In this document: positions 9,301 through 20,181 of the stretch, piece after piece
How the letters are laid out: each line of letters opens with the position of its first letter
Numbering within the stretch: position 1 is the stretch's first letter
Assembly: GCA_000697335.1 (NCBI GenBank)
Contig: JNEM01012330.1
Coordinates: 1 to 21,791 of the forward strand
Source of the DNA: Conidiobolus incongruus B7586
Taxonomy: Eukaryota > Entomophthoromycota > Entomophthoromycetes > Entomophthorales > Conidiobolaceae
Length of the DNA: 21,791 nucleotides
Direction: 5' to 3'
The notes under the pieces: generated by a model
Database searches by the model: none
The model's input: only the letters and a program-made list of their open reading frames with translations
Told to the model about the DNA's origin: nothing
Program-made: the position numbers and the translations under genes

Positions 9301-11913
9301 GGACTACTCCCATCGGTTTGGATTGGTAATCCTCGATACCATAGTCATACATCGGGACTTCGGGTGCCATGTAATAAAATGGGACTAGAGATTCTTCTTT
9401 GAGATGCTCTTCAACATCGTTAATGCTGGATTGATATGGTATGCCAGAATTGTCTTCTTTTTTCTTGACAGGATACACCAAACCAAGATTCAACAGAATA
9501 CCCATATTAGTTTTCATTCTGGATTTATATTTGGTGTAAGTTGAAAATATGATTTTCTTAATATTAGGTGGAAGATCTTCTAAAACCAATTTCAAATTGC
9601 TAGGTTTGGCAATAAAATCGAATAGTTCGTCGGTAGGTCTTCCTATAACTACCAAATTCATATAGTTCATCAATGTCATTTTGTTGAATAGCATTTCCGT
9701 GGAGATAATGCGTTCGGGATTGATATTGGACTTGATGAAGGATGCAGTATTGGCATCATTTAAGGAATATTCGTTTAAAATTCTGAGCATACTCAAGTGG
9801 AGGATCTGAGCTCGGATCATCGAAGCATGAACGTACCCAGTTCTAAGAGATGATACAAGCCAATATTTCTCACTACCAGGATCTTGAAATTGTGATATAG
9901 AAGGTGTTTGATTGGGAATACTTCCAATCATCTTTCCTGCACCTTCAAAGAAGGCCAATTTTGCAGGATCGATCCTCTGTTTGATATCAGCCCAAGATTC
10001 CACGTCAGCCCTTTGCTTGGGCTCGGCAGAATGAGGTTTTTTGGGGATGTTCATAATCATTCGATTACGTTGATCGTCAATCCAAGTTTGAACTTCTGGC
10101 GAATTGGATGAATAAATAGAAAGGTAATAAATATTAAAGCTGATAGCTTCTCCAGCCAGAGTTTTGATACAAAGTGATTGTCTCGTTACAATGCCGTGTT
10201 TTTCGAGTATTTGCATAGTTGTATTGAGTGTTTTCTTATCCATTGAACTCTTGATACCGCGTTTGTGAAATGCTTCCCTCGCTGCCTGAATTAAATCAAC
10301 ATCCACTTTACATACCTTAAGTTTCCAAAGAAGTTCTGTAATCACTTCAAATCTAGTTTTCAAAGTATTACTGGTGAACAGTTTGAGATCGGCGAGCTTA
10401 TTCATCGTATTTTGGACATTTTGATCCAACTCTAATTTGGTATCCGAATTTTGGATGGACTGATACTTTTCGTAAGAGTATATTCGATTGTATTTTACAC
10501 GTCCTTGGAATTCGTTCACTTTGATACATAGTGGATTACCGTTGTCATCGTTTGTCTTGGTGAGACGGTCGACCGCTTTTTCTATATATCGAATAGATAG
10601 ACCACCTGTGGACTGTGCAAGATCTTTAAAAGTGCATCCTTGATCTCCCGATTGGATAATCTTGTCCAAAAATTGGGAATACAGAGGTTGGCCAATGTAT
10701 ACCTCTTCAAGTTTGCTCTGAGAAGTAAGATATCTTTCTTGAGTTTGAGTAAATGGCTGATACAGTCTCAGAACTTGTACACATCGCTTTAAGTGTCCTG
10801 TGTTGGGTGCAGTGACGACGAATCGATACAAATAACGCTGGCGAACGAGATTGTGAATTAGTCGATTGAGTCTGGTTCTAGTCCTTCGATTGCAGTTCTG
10901 AATGCCTAAAGCTTCGCACATTTCATCCACATACATTGTCTGATCCCTAGCATAGTATAGCAATTCTGTAATGGCCACCTTTAAATCGTCTCCCTGTAAC
11001 GAAATTTCAAAATCGTTATCATCTTTATCGAATTCATCTTTTTCCATTATTATACTTTCGTCGTTGCGATCTTCGTCATCATCTTCTTCGTCCTGATCGT
11101 TGTTAGCTTTAGATTTTGAATGCAGCTTTTTTACTGTTAAAGTGGTTAAATATGCACTATTTTGGAATAGATATCGATGGTGAACGAATAAATGGGTATG
11201 AGCTTGATTGTGAACAATAGGTAATTTATAACTAAAATGAATATCAGTATCAACATACAAATCTTGAGATAAAAATAGTTAAAATTACACTAATTTCTGA
11301 GCGAGAGGTCTCTTAAGCAAGGAATACATATTTTTCGAAGTAATTTTAAAGTGATCGACTAAAGCCTTCTGCGTAACGCCATTTTCCCTAGACTGCAAAA
11401 TGTATTGAAGTACTTCTAACTCCTTACCAGCTACGTAAGATACTGAAGCATTTCCCAAGCAAGCTTTATAAATGAGGTCACTGTGCGAATAAATTTTAAA
11501 ATCGTCCTTCTTTTTCTCTGCTTCTGAATATTTTTCACTTGTGAAATCTAGTATATTCTTAATAGACATAACATTAGTTTTAATTTAAATACTGTCTTGA
11601 TAATATCTATTACTTCATTATTATCTTTAAAATAAATATGAGGAATTTTAATTAAATCGGACCAAATCCATTGCTTGGTTCCGTTGTCCAATACGAAATT
11701 TTGGTTGACTGAAGGTTGGTCAGGTTCAAAAGCGTTAAAATCAGGTAAAGTCTCCTGAAAATTCGTAATGAAATTCCAAAACTGGTCTAGTGTAGCACCT
11801 ACAATATTGAATTAGTATTTAATAGAATATAGGAAATTTGAATAATTGGTACCTTTTGACCCTTCGATTGCTACTTCAACACACGCGTTCTCTAACCTTG
11901 ACTGTAGCGACAT
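6350..11913 (-). CDS. TFC3: TFIIIC largest subunit, B-block binding (Tfc3/Sfc3/GTF3C1 family)
   Basis: This nuclear subunit recognises the B-box of tRNA genes and recruits TFIIIB and RNA polymerase III. I model four exons: 11913-11853, 11798-11614, 11557-11289 and 11231-6350. The introns are 54, 56 and 57 nt, with GT...AG ends and ACTAAT-like branch sites in the first two, and they yield 1,798 aa. Exons 1-2 encode a winged helix like the GTF3C1 N-terminus (LENACVEVAIEGSKGATLDQ, then PHIYF). Residues about 128-190 are the B-block winged helix (VLQYILQSRENGVTQKALV ... YSLLKR ... KLPIVHNQAHTHLFVHHRY), split by intron 3. An acidic tract follows (about 213-246), then several winged-helix-like segments and a basic KKQKLSKQ patch. 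The length is between yeast (about 1,160) and human (about 2,100). Taking 11260 or 11569 as the start would cut off conserved N-terminal sequence. Exon 2/3 joining is the least certain: a 35-nt alternative exists. Confidence 0.85.
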
Positions 11914-11935
11914 TTATATAATGTAATATGCAAGT

Positions 11936-11938
<3 letters not shown>

Positions 11939-11970
<32 letters not shown>
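11939..11970. repeat. (TA)16 microsatellite next to the TFC3 start
   Basis: A perfect run of 16 TA units ends 26 bp upstream of the TFC3 start codon (11913, minus strand), so it lies in the core promoter or 5' leader. It could double as a TATA-type element. Its length is likely to vary between strains. Confidence 0.9.
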
Positions 11971-11974
<4 letters not shown>

Positions 11975-13007
11975 ACAAAGAGCTAGATTATTAGTATGAA
12001 TTAAATATTGTTTCTTGTTGATTTTGAAAGGATGGATGATGAATTGAGATTTAATATCCTAAACATAACATCGATTAATTATTATGGGTATGACCATAAA
12101 ATTGATGAATTGATCAAATAGTTAAATTTCCTAATTGGAACATTGAAAAAAAATGGCCAATTAAATTGGTTTATGGGGAAAGTTATTTGATTTTTGAGAT
12201 GATATGATTATGATTGTTCAATCATTTCATTGGATTTTATTAATTTTCAATTAAGAATATCAATAATAAACAAAATTTATAAAATATATATTTTATATTC
12301 AAATATTGAATCAACTTAGTGTGATTTAGCTGAACTATCATTATATTAAGAAAACAATTTAAAGTAATATCAAATTGTTGTAATTTCAATACTTGAATAA
12401 ATTATATCTTACAAAATATATTTGAATCAATGATTAATACAATATATCAAGATTCTATAAAGACTATAATTCTTTATTTTATTCGACATAATTATAATTT
12501 TAATTATTTTTTAATTGTACCAAAATTTTCATCTATTTTTCAATTTACCATATTTAAAAATTTTATCAAATTTTCATTTTAAAATTGATAGTAGGTTATA
12601 AAATTAACTATTCTTTTGTAATGAACCTTATATACAACTATTTACAATTTGTTATTAGATCTATATATTAACCAAATAGTCTGGAAATTGTAATTTATTC
12701 TATTGAATATTTTTAATAATATCATTTAAACCTGTTCTAACTGAAGTTGTTTTTTGGTGTTAAAGATTATTTTCCATTGATCATTTTCTAATCATTATTA
12801 AAACTAAATTTTATAACATTTTTTAAAGATATATGTTAATGTGAACTGAAATTTATAATATTATTTAATACATAATAAAATTTTTTATTCCATTATTTAC
12901 ATCTAAAATATGAAAATATAAATATATGCATATATTTAATTTATACTACTATTTACTGTGAAATTTAAAAAAAAATAAAAATGTATCAATTTTGAATCTT
13001 AACTTGG
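11971..13007. other. AT-rich intergenic stretch with a short unsupported ORF
   Basis: Mostly A/T low-complexity sequence. From ATG 12032 (+) there is a 29-codon frame beginning MDDELRFNILNITS; after a TAG (12119-12121) it stays open for about 20 more codons (LNFLIGTLKKNGQLNWFMG). It could be a remnant of a small gene divergent from TFC3. I recognise no family, so it is not called as a gene. The rest holds nothing I can name. Confidence 0.4.
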
Positions 13008-13373
13008 CTATGAATAGAACTCTGACGAAAGATTCAGACCAGCTGTCGTGGTAGGATATTGAGAAGATCCTTCAGTTTGGTTCGCTGTACGGACAGTATT
13101 GGAAGATTCGTTATTTTCAGGGATATCAAATCTTACATGCTTCGAATCATCATCCTTTCCTCTCACGGATGAGGTTTCAATAGATGATTCTTCATTCTTC
13201 ACTTTTCTCTTCTTAAATATTTTTCTATATAGATAGACAAAGAGATAGCAATCTGTCAGAGATAAAAATACGAATAATATTAATAATATAATCATTCCAA
13301 TGTATATTCCAGTATATTGGGACGAGTCTGAAGTGTCCCCTACAGGGTTAGTGATAGTGCTAGTTTGATCCAT
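13008..13373 (-). CDS. Small single-pass membrane protein, unknown function
   Basis: 121 aa. A short Ser/Thr-rich N-terminus without a signal peptide (1-20) precedes one hydrophobic helix (about 22-49, IYIGMIILLILFVFLSL). A strongly basic juxtamembrane patch follows (RKIFKKRKVKN, 50-60), then a hydrophilic Ser/Asn/Glu-rich tail. The basic patch after the helix predicts N-outside, C-cytosolic topology (positive-inside rule). The tail holds KHVRF (78-82), which fits the RVxF docking motif for protein phosphatase 1, and is followed by DIPE. I recognise no homologue. The codon composition is clearly less A/T-biased than the flanks, and the ATG at 13373 is followed by a compact open frame, so I believe it is a real gene. 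The function is not known. Confidence 0.65.
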   Translation of the reverse strand: MDQTSTITNPVGDTSDSSQYTGIYIGMIILLILFVFLSLTDCYLFVYLYRKIFKKRKVKNEESSIETSSVRGKDDDSKHVRFDIPENNESSNTVRTANQTEGSSQYPTTTAGLNLSSEFYS

Positions 13374-16004
13374 TTTGAATTTATAGCAACTTTATGAATA
13401 ATAATCGATAAAAATATATTGAAATTAATCAATATTGTTATAATTGCATCCTAAGTAGGGTTTATATCCCAGTTGTTTAAACCCATGATGTCATGATTAA
13501 AATGAACAATGATTTAAAATATTAAATATATTTGATAAACTTGGCATACTTTACGCAAATGAAATAAAACATTTCAATCAAAAATTAAATATTGAGGAAT
13601 ATTTAAATATAATAGCAAATATGGCAAATTTATTTACTGAATTTAAAATTAAAATTAAATATTTCTTGAGCAAGTCTCACTTGAATGATGGATCATCTAG
13701 TTATAACAAAACTATACACTCATCAAGGTATATAATATTTATAATTACAACAAAATCGGATCCAATATCCAGGATTCAAACTAATAAAATATTAAATTAT
13801 TTCATAATATTATTAATATACAATATCTTGGCAAAAATAAATTTTTTAATTGGAAATAAAAGTTAAATAATTTTTGCACAGCCATTCATATAAATCCTTT
13901 TTAAAACTTGATTTGCGTTGTATTTAGTGTATTGAATCTCATGCAATTAATTCCAAGTATTTTATTATGACTCTGATGGTATGCTAAATTGAAGAATAAT
14001 CCATAATATAATCTGAAATATTATCAATAATAGCACGTGGCCTTGAGTCAATTACAGTGTATTCATTAAATTAAGATCTGAAAATTAAATTTGTAACAAG
14101 AATTCTGTTGTAAGATTTTGCTAAATAATAAAATATTAACCAATTTACTATATAGTTAAGAATTGAAAACAAAAATTTTTGATGAAATGGATATAATGAT
14201 AATTTTATGAGAAAAAAAATAATATTCAATATTCTTCAATATTTCAAAATTAATAATATTTATTTAAATATAATTGAAAAGAGAAATATTTAATAAATTT
14301 TGGTAATATAATAAATTTTCAAATTATTGAAATATTAATTAATAAACTCAATATTTTTGAATAGTAGTTGAAAATATTCAATAACTAATATTATAATTTT
14401 CAATGAACTCAATATGATAAATATAAAATTAATATTTTTAATTTTTAAATACATAGTGTTAAATGATTAAAATAATGCTTTTCTATTATTTATTCATATA
14501 TATTAATTTATTTTTAACAAATAAAAATTGGGATTATAATTTTAATAATTATATAATCAATAAATTTCAAAAACCACTAAGTTGAAAATACTGTTGATAT
14601 ATTGATTTTGAGTTATTTTTATACAATCATTTTCTAAAATAATATTACTATATAATCAAAGTATTTTGCAAACCTCAAATGAATTTTACAGAAATATTAA
14701 ATAATAAAAATTCTAATATATATCTCATTAATATTATTCAAACCCAAATTGGCAAATTGAAATTATATCAAATATTAGAACAATATAATAAGACATTATA
14801 AGTGATATGTTTAATCACTATTGATTCTATATTACAATGAGCTATATCGACTTAAAATTATAACTGTCATCTTGATAAAGATTATACTTTATGATATTAA
14901 TTTTATTGATTTGAGTGCTTGATTATCTCATAGTTATTTTAGTACCAATACGCCATACCATAATCCTAATTGATTAAAAAGAAAAATAATATAATAAATT
15001 AAATCATACCAGTATATATCTCGAAATATTGAAAACTTCTATTTAATATTTTTTTCTTATTATTATTTAGATTAAAAATTTCCAAATACATCAAAATACA
15101 TTTTTTCAAATTGTCAAGGTAATTGATATGATAATTTTCAACTAAGTAAAATTTAATATAAATATTAATAAAATTATGTAATAATTTTGTTATTTTTTAG
15201 CTTTATTTTTTTTCTTCAAACTATACCTATAATTTTAATATAATATATAAACTTTTACAAATTATAATTAACTTTTAATTGGTATACAAATGATATGTTA
15301 TTTTAATTGATAGAATATTAAATAATGTTATATTTGATCAGTACCTATTATATATTGATCTTTGATAATCATACAATTTTCCAGAAGAAATAATTTATTA
15401 AGGTACAATAAACTTGATATCTTAGATTTTTAAATTTATATTATTAAACTTCTATTTAAAGCGATTTGAATTTGCAAATTTTGTTGGCATAATATCACTA
15501 TTAGCTTGTTAGACTTATTTGGTTTCTTAAATATCCATTATCTATTTTATAGACTCTAAACGCTAATAATGGTTTAATTTTAATGTATTCTTTGTGCATC
15601 ATATATCAATCTAAAATCCATATATATTTTTTTATTATTTTTTTTTAATTCTAAGGTTTGTTAACTAATTTTATTATAATATTATCGATATATTAAATTC
15701 TGAAATTGAGAATGAATAACCTAATATATTGTACTCATAAATTAGTTATTTTTAGAAATAATTAAGAAAAAAAATCATTTGTAATCTTAATAAAAACTTG
15801 TCAATAATATTGATTTATCATATTTACTTTTTATAAAATTAATTTTTATTAATTTATCCCATAAATTAAATGCGTTATTTTAAAGTATTATATTCTTTAT
15901 TCATTCGTGATATATCATATTAATTAAATATAAAAGCTAATATTAATTAAATAGAATATATAAATTTTATTTTAAAATTTATTAATATTTATCTAATCAC
16001 TTCA
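13374..16004. other. Long gene-poor AT-rich region
   Basis: About 2.6 kb dominated by A/T low-complexity sequence. An 81-codon frame at 13621-13866 (+) and a 40-codon frame near 14680 (+) consist mostly of Lys, Ile, Asn and Leu, as chance frames do in such sequence, and show no motif. No tRNA (no B-box-like GGTTCGAATCC), rRNA, or transposase motif was recognised. It may hide elements eroded beyond recognition by eye. Confidence 0.5.
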
Positions 16005-17521
16005 ATGGAATCACTAATTTCAACTAATATTCAAATTGAAGAAAAATCTTTTAAAAATTTTTATTTAAAAAAGATTATTAAAGAGAATCATAATTGTAAT
16101 ATTCAACAAGTCTTAGCTTGTCCTAATTATTCTTTCGATGAAGACGGCTTGAATTGCAGTAATTTGATTGCTACAATAGGTGCTAATCAGGTATATGGTT
16201 TGATTCAATAATATTAAATTGATATATTTATATTGATTATTAGTTAAATATTTACGATAATGAGCATATCGGTAATCATCTTGACCTTATGTCTCATATG
16301 GTATTAGATGACGAAGATCAAGAGGTATATAATGAATTTTTCAAATACTGAACTCTATCTGATACTTTTAATAGACATTACTTAGCTGCTGTTGGTTATT
16401 ACCTCAGCAGGATGCTTGGCTAGTTCTCGGAGCTACAGAGGGATTTATTCATGGAGTTAGTTTAGCATTATCTCAAGAAATTGTGAGATTCCAACCTCAT
16501 TCAGGTAAGTTTTAATACTTGTATCGCTTTAGATTAATTAATGATTATTTAGATGATATCATCCAAATTTCACCACATCCTAATATAACCTATTACGTAT
16601 TAACTGTCAGTAAAGACAATACAATTAAATTGATTGATGTAGAAAATTCCCAAATTTTGACTGGTTTAAATGCTAAAGCCACCGCTTCAGTAATTATTTT
16701 AAATATGTATATACAAATTAATTCCTCTAAGTTTTACAATTCATTTATAGTGCTTTTCTCATTGTGGCAATGTAATCTATTACGGAACTTCTAAAGGGAC
16801 CATTCACCAGGTATTACTTAATTGTGACTTTAATACAAATGATGAGATCAGCTTCCAGGAAGGGTCATGGTCATTTGGAGAGCCTGAGCTCTTGTACAAT
16901 GGGAAAGATCATGGAAATGGTGCGATTGGTAAGAACATTGGTTATCTTCTTAAAAATGTTAATTCAATAATACTATACTAGATTATCTCTATTTCACTAA
17001 GCATGGTAATATTTTATTCAAAACCAATAACGGTAAATTTGGATGTTTTGATTTATCCAATCAAAAAGTAAATGATTATATTAATTTCAATCCTAATTCA
17101 TTCTAAATTGATTGTATTAGATTAAATATATTTCTTCTGTCAAAAATGGAGGTCATTATCGCTCAAGCTTTGGTGTTAGGTAATTTAAAATTATATAAAT
17201 TCAACAACTAATGATAATAAATTGGCTTCATTTAGTAAAGGAGAACAATTTTTAACTATCGGTAATGAATTGGGAAATATATTAATTTATAGAATTGAAG
17301 ACGGTCAATGTGTTCAAACTTTAAAACATAAGAGATCTTCTAAACCTGTTAAAAGTTGTATATTTGCCAATAATAACACGTAAATTATTGAATAACGAAT
17401 CAATGTTTTTATACTAAATATTTTATTTAGTAATATAATCTATTGTAGCGAAGGATTTATTTGGAGATATGATTATATTGACGATTCTACACTCGAAGAA
17501 TGGGCTAAAATTAATAAATAA
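16005..17521 (+). CDS. EED: WD40 beta-propeller protein, EED-like (Polycomb PRC2 subunit family)
   Basis: Nine exons: 16005-16190, 16244-16324, 16375-16504, 16553-16689, 16751-16928, 16982-17067, 17121-17179, 17236-17379, 17431-17521. The eight introns are 48-61 nt, GT...AG, and the frame closes exactly to 363 aa. The order of motifs tracks EED: KENHN, LIATIGANQLNIYD (EED ATVGSNRVTLYE), DDEDQETLLSCCW (DADADENFYTCAW), LVLGATEGFIHGV, ISPHPNITYYVLTVSKDNTI (FHPRDPNLLLSVSKDHAL), LTIGNELGNILIY (LALGNQVGKLYVW), LKHKRSS, and the C-terminal EGFIWRYDYI (ASIWRWDRL). EED reads H3K27me3 and activates the methyltransferase in PRC2. Of the human cage residues F97, Y148, W364 and Y365, the second aligns to Leu, I see no Phe at the first, and at most one aromatic remains in GGHYRSSF, so reading of the mark is doubtful. 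LRWD1 or another WD40 protein is the alternative. Confidence 0.7.
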
Positions 17522-18502
17522 CTTGGTCAGTTTTTCCATTATTCAATTTTATATCAGATATCAATATATGAATAGGAATTAGTTATTTTAAGCTTAATTA
17601 TCTTTTTATATTATTGTTTATATAAACTTCACACCAATTATATATATACTAAGAAAAGTTTCAATATTTCAATTATGTTTATCTTAATATTTGCTTAATT
17701 TGAAGAAAAATTCAACAATTACAAATTGATTATATTGATTTATATTGACTTATTTTTTATTCTAAACTTTTTAGTAAACAAAGAAAATATTAATTTCCTT
17801 CTAACGAAAATAAAACCTATTAAATGTATGTTATCTCCTAGAATTGATTGATCTGGTTAGTATACCAATGGCAACCTATAACAAAATCTACCTAGTTAGA
17901 ATTTCTAAAAATCAACACTAATAATCGATTTCAAATCATTTTTAGTATTTTTAAATTTTGGAAATAATTTGTGAATAAATTCTGAATTAAACTAAAGTTA
18001 GTAAGTTTAATCAAAGTTATTCCCAATAGCAATTGGTTTTAATTCAATCAAAATAATAATATAATTAGTAGCATATTTTTAGGGCATATAAATTAATAAA
18101 AATTAATGTAAAATTTGAAAAGATCTTCATTAACCTGAGAATCTAAATATATATGAGATTACTAATTTTAGGAAATATAAGGATCTTAAAAATAATAATT
18201 ATAGAATATATTAAATTTTGACAACTTTGGAAACATTCATTTTCATTATAATAAATACACAGAGTAAGCAGATTGGATTAAAATTGAATACTCAGTGTCC
18301 TTAATTACTTCTTTAATTAATTAGAAAGTATCCTAAAAACTTTCCTAACTCTGTCAATATTCACTACAAATTTAATAATCCGAACAAAGGAAATTTATTC
18401 AAATCTTCCCAATTAAAATTAAAATTAAAATTATTTAATTTTTATTAAAATTTGATTGACTTTAAATTAAATGATAATTTATAACGGTTATTTTTTTACT
18501 AG
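17522..18502. other. AT-rich intergenic stretch
   Basis: No gene is seen. A short tandem of ATTAAA-type hexamers lies at about 18411-18433. The last part leads into the GH16 promoter. Confidence 0.5.
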
Positions 18503-18550
18503 GAACTCATTGGTGCTATTTAAGTTTTTGTTATATAAACTAATGAGTTC
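18503..18550. promoter_or_regulatory. 9-bp dyad flanking the GH16 TATA box
   Basis: GAACTCATT (18503-18511) and its exact reverse complement AATGAGTTC (18542-18550) lie 30 bp apart around the TATA box of the GH16 gene. The spacing is about three helical turns, so a factor could bind both arms on one face. No known factor is assigned. Confidence 0.45.
18532..18539 (+). promoter_or_regulatory. TATA box of the GH16 gene
   Basis: TATATAAA lies 75 bp upstream of the ATG at 18607, between the two arms of the dyad. The surroundings are A/T-rich, so a chance match is possible. Confidence 0.5.
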
Positions 18551-18606
18551 TTTAAAATTGTAAAAATTATTTAATAATTATTGAATTTGAAATTAATTTT
18601 ATAATA

Positions 18607-19428
18607 ATGAAATTGACTTTGTTGATTTTGATCAATGCTTTGTATGCTGCTTCCCTTGGAAAATATAGTGAATACAGTAAATTAGTTTGGTCGGATGAAT
18701 TCAATGGAAGTAGGTTGGATTTGTCGAAGTGGAAAATGGAGGTCAACTGTCTTGGTGGTGGTAACAACGAACAACAATGCTATGTTGATTCTTCAGATAC
18801 TGAAGTCATTTCTGTCAAGGATGGTAAACTCCGAATTCAGCCCAAATATAGAGAAAATGAATACAAGATGGCGAGTAGTGCCCGTATCAATAGTCTAGGT
18901 CCAAATGGAGGTGCTTGGCATCGCGGTAAATTTGTTATCAAAGCAAAAATGCCCAAGGGAAATTTTGTATGGCCATCAGTTTGGATGCTTCCAAAAGAAT
19001 CAAAATATGGTGGCTGGCCTAGTGATGGTGAAATTGATATCATTGAAGCCAAAGGTCAAAATGAAAATGTAGTCAATCACAATTTACATCATGGTGGACC
19101 TTGGAGAATTGAGCATGTGCAATATGTTCCTGTGCCGCAATCAGCTGATATGTTTCATGAGTATATATTGGTTTGGACAGAAAACAAGATGGAATGGAGT
19201 GTTGATGGAAAAATCACCCATACTATGGGTTTGAATGATACATGGGTCCATGGTCAAAATACTAATATTTATTCAGCTCCAGGACAACCTTGGACAGAGC
19301 CATTTTATTTCATTGTTAACGTAGCAGTAGGAGGTGACTTTTTTGGAGGCGCGAGAATGGTACCAGAAGTGGATGCGCCTACATGGACGAGTCCTCTTGA
19401 AATTGATTACATCAGAGTTTATCAATAG
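18607..19428 (+). CDS. Secreted glycoside hydrolase family 16 (endo-1,3-beta-glucanase/laminarinase-like)
   Basis: 273 aa, intronless. Residues 1-18 are a cleavable signal peptide (MKLTLLILINALYAASLG), so the enzyme is secreted or wall-directed. The GH16 jelly-roll is complete: LVWSDEFNGSRLD near the N-terminus, ARINS, GKFVIKAKMPKGNFVWPSVW, the catalytic block GEIDIIEAKG (nucleophile E142, D144, acid/base E147), HHGGPW, FHEYILVWTENKMEWSVDG, FYFIVNVAVGGDFFGG and the terminal strand LEIDYIRVY. The EIDIIE form and WPSDG/GGW context are those of laminarinase-type members that hydrolyse internal beta-1,3 bonds of glucans. Wall remodelling or digestion of external beta-glucan are both possible. There is no carbohydrate-binding module, GPI signal or Cys-rich tail. 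All catalytic residues are present and the frame is intact. The exact substrate cannot be read from sequence. Confidence 0.92.
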   Translation: MKLTLLILINALYAASLGKYSEYSKLVWSDEFNGSRLDLSKWKMEVNCLGGGNNEQQCYVDSSDTEVISVKDGKLRIQPKYRENEYKMASSARINSLGPNGGAWHRGKFVIKAKMPKGNFVWPSVWMLPKESKYGGWPSDGEIDIIEAKGQNENVVNHNLHHGGPWRIEHVQYVPVPQSADMFHEYILVWTENKMEWSVDGKITHTMGLNDTWVHGQNTNIYSAPGQPWTEPFYFIVNVAVGGDFFGGARMVPEVDAPTWTSPLEIDYIRVYQ

Positions 19429-20181
19429 ATGTTCAGGTTAAAATGTTTGATACATTCTCAGCCACTAATTTTAATTTATATGTAATATATTAGTCATGTT
19501 TTTTTCTTATAAATAATTCATTTTATATAATAAATACTAATATTTAATAAAATTTAATGTTTATTATTAAATTTCCATTATTTTATAATTAAACAATTTT
19601 AAGCCTTTATACACAATTTAAATTAGTAGATAAGAGCTAAAAATTAAACTTGATTCCGATTTACCCAAATTACTAAATTAATTAGCTAATATAATTTGAT
19701 TCAATAAAGGAAATAGAACATTCATTAAATCACCTCAGCCATTTGATATTCAATTTTGTATAATAAGATATCAATTTTATATTCAATTTAATATTTATAA
19801 TAATATAATTTGAAAAACCTATTGATACAATAATGATATTTTTATCTATATTTATTATTAGTATGAATATCATTCAGTTAAATCTGATTTATTTATAATT
19901 ATAAATATTACTCAATTACCCTTTACCACAAATGATTAAACAAAATCAAATTTCAGATCCCATACTCTTAACCAACATCATCAATCTAATCCAAATTTAT
20001 TAATAATTAAATTAGAATTATCTTTTTAATTTAAATTATTTCAATGTATCATAATTAAAAAAATAAGTATTATTATAATTAGAAATTATTAAATTGAGCA
20101 ATTTGTATATTATATCAAGTTTCTATTATTATTATAAGTGTTTTTTAGTACTGTGACTTGTTTGTTAATTAGTGTTTTGTA
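19429..20181. other. AT-rich intergenic stretch
   Basis: Low-complexity A/T sequence between two genes on the same strand. It holds the GH16 3' flank and the leader of the next gene. No gene, RNA or repeat of note is seen. Confidence 0.5.

Noticed and set aside
6567-10111. Several open frames on the strand opposite TFC3, and a shifted frame inside it
   Set aside because: They are shadows of a long, well-conserved coding sequence and show no motifs of their own.
13621-13866. 81-codon open frame (+)
   Set aside because: Composition is that of AT-rich noise, with no motif, no splice continuation and no supporting context.
13867-16004. Possible tRNA, rRNA or further transposon remnants in the large gene-poor region
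   Set aside because: No B-box-like element, rRNA core or transposase motif could be found by eye on either strand.
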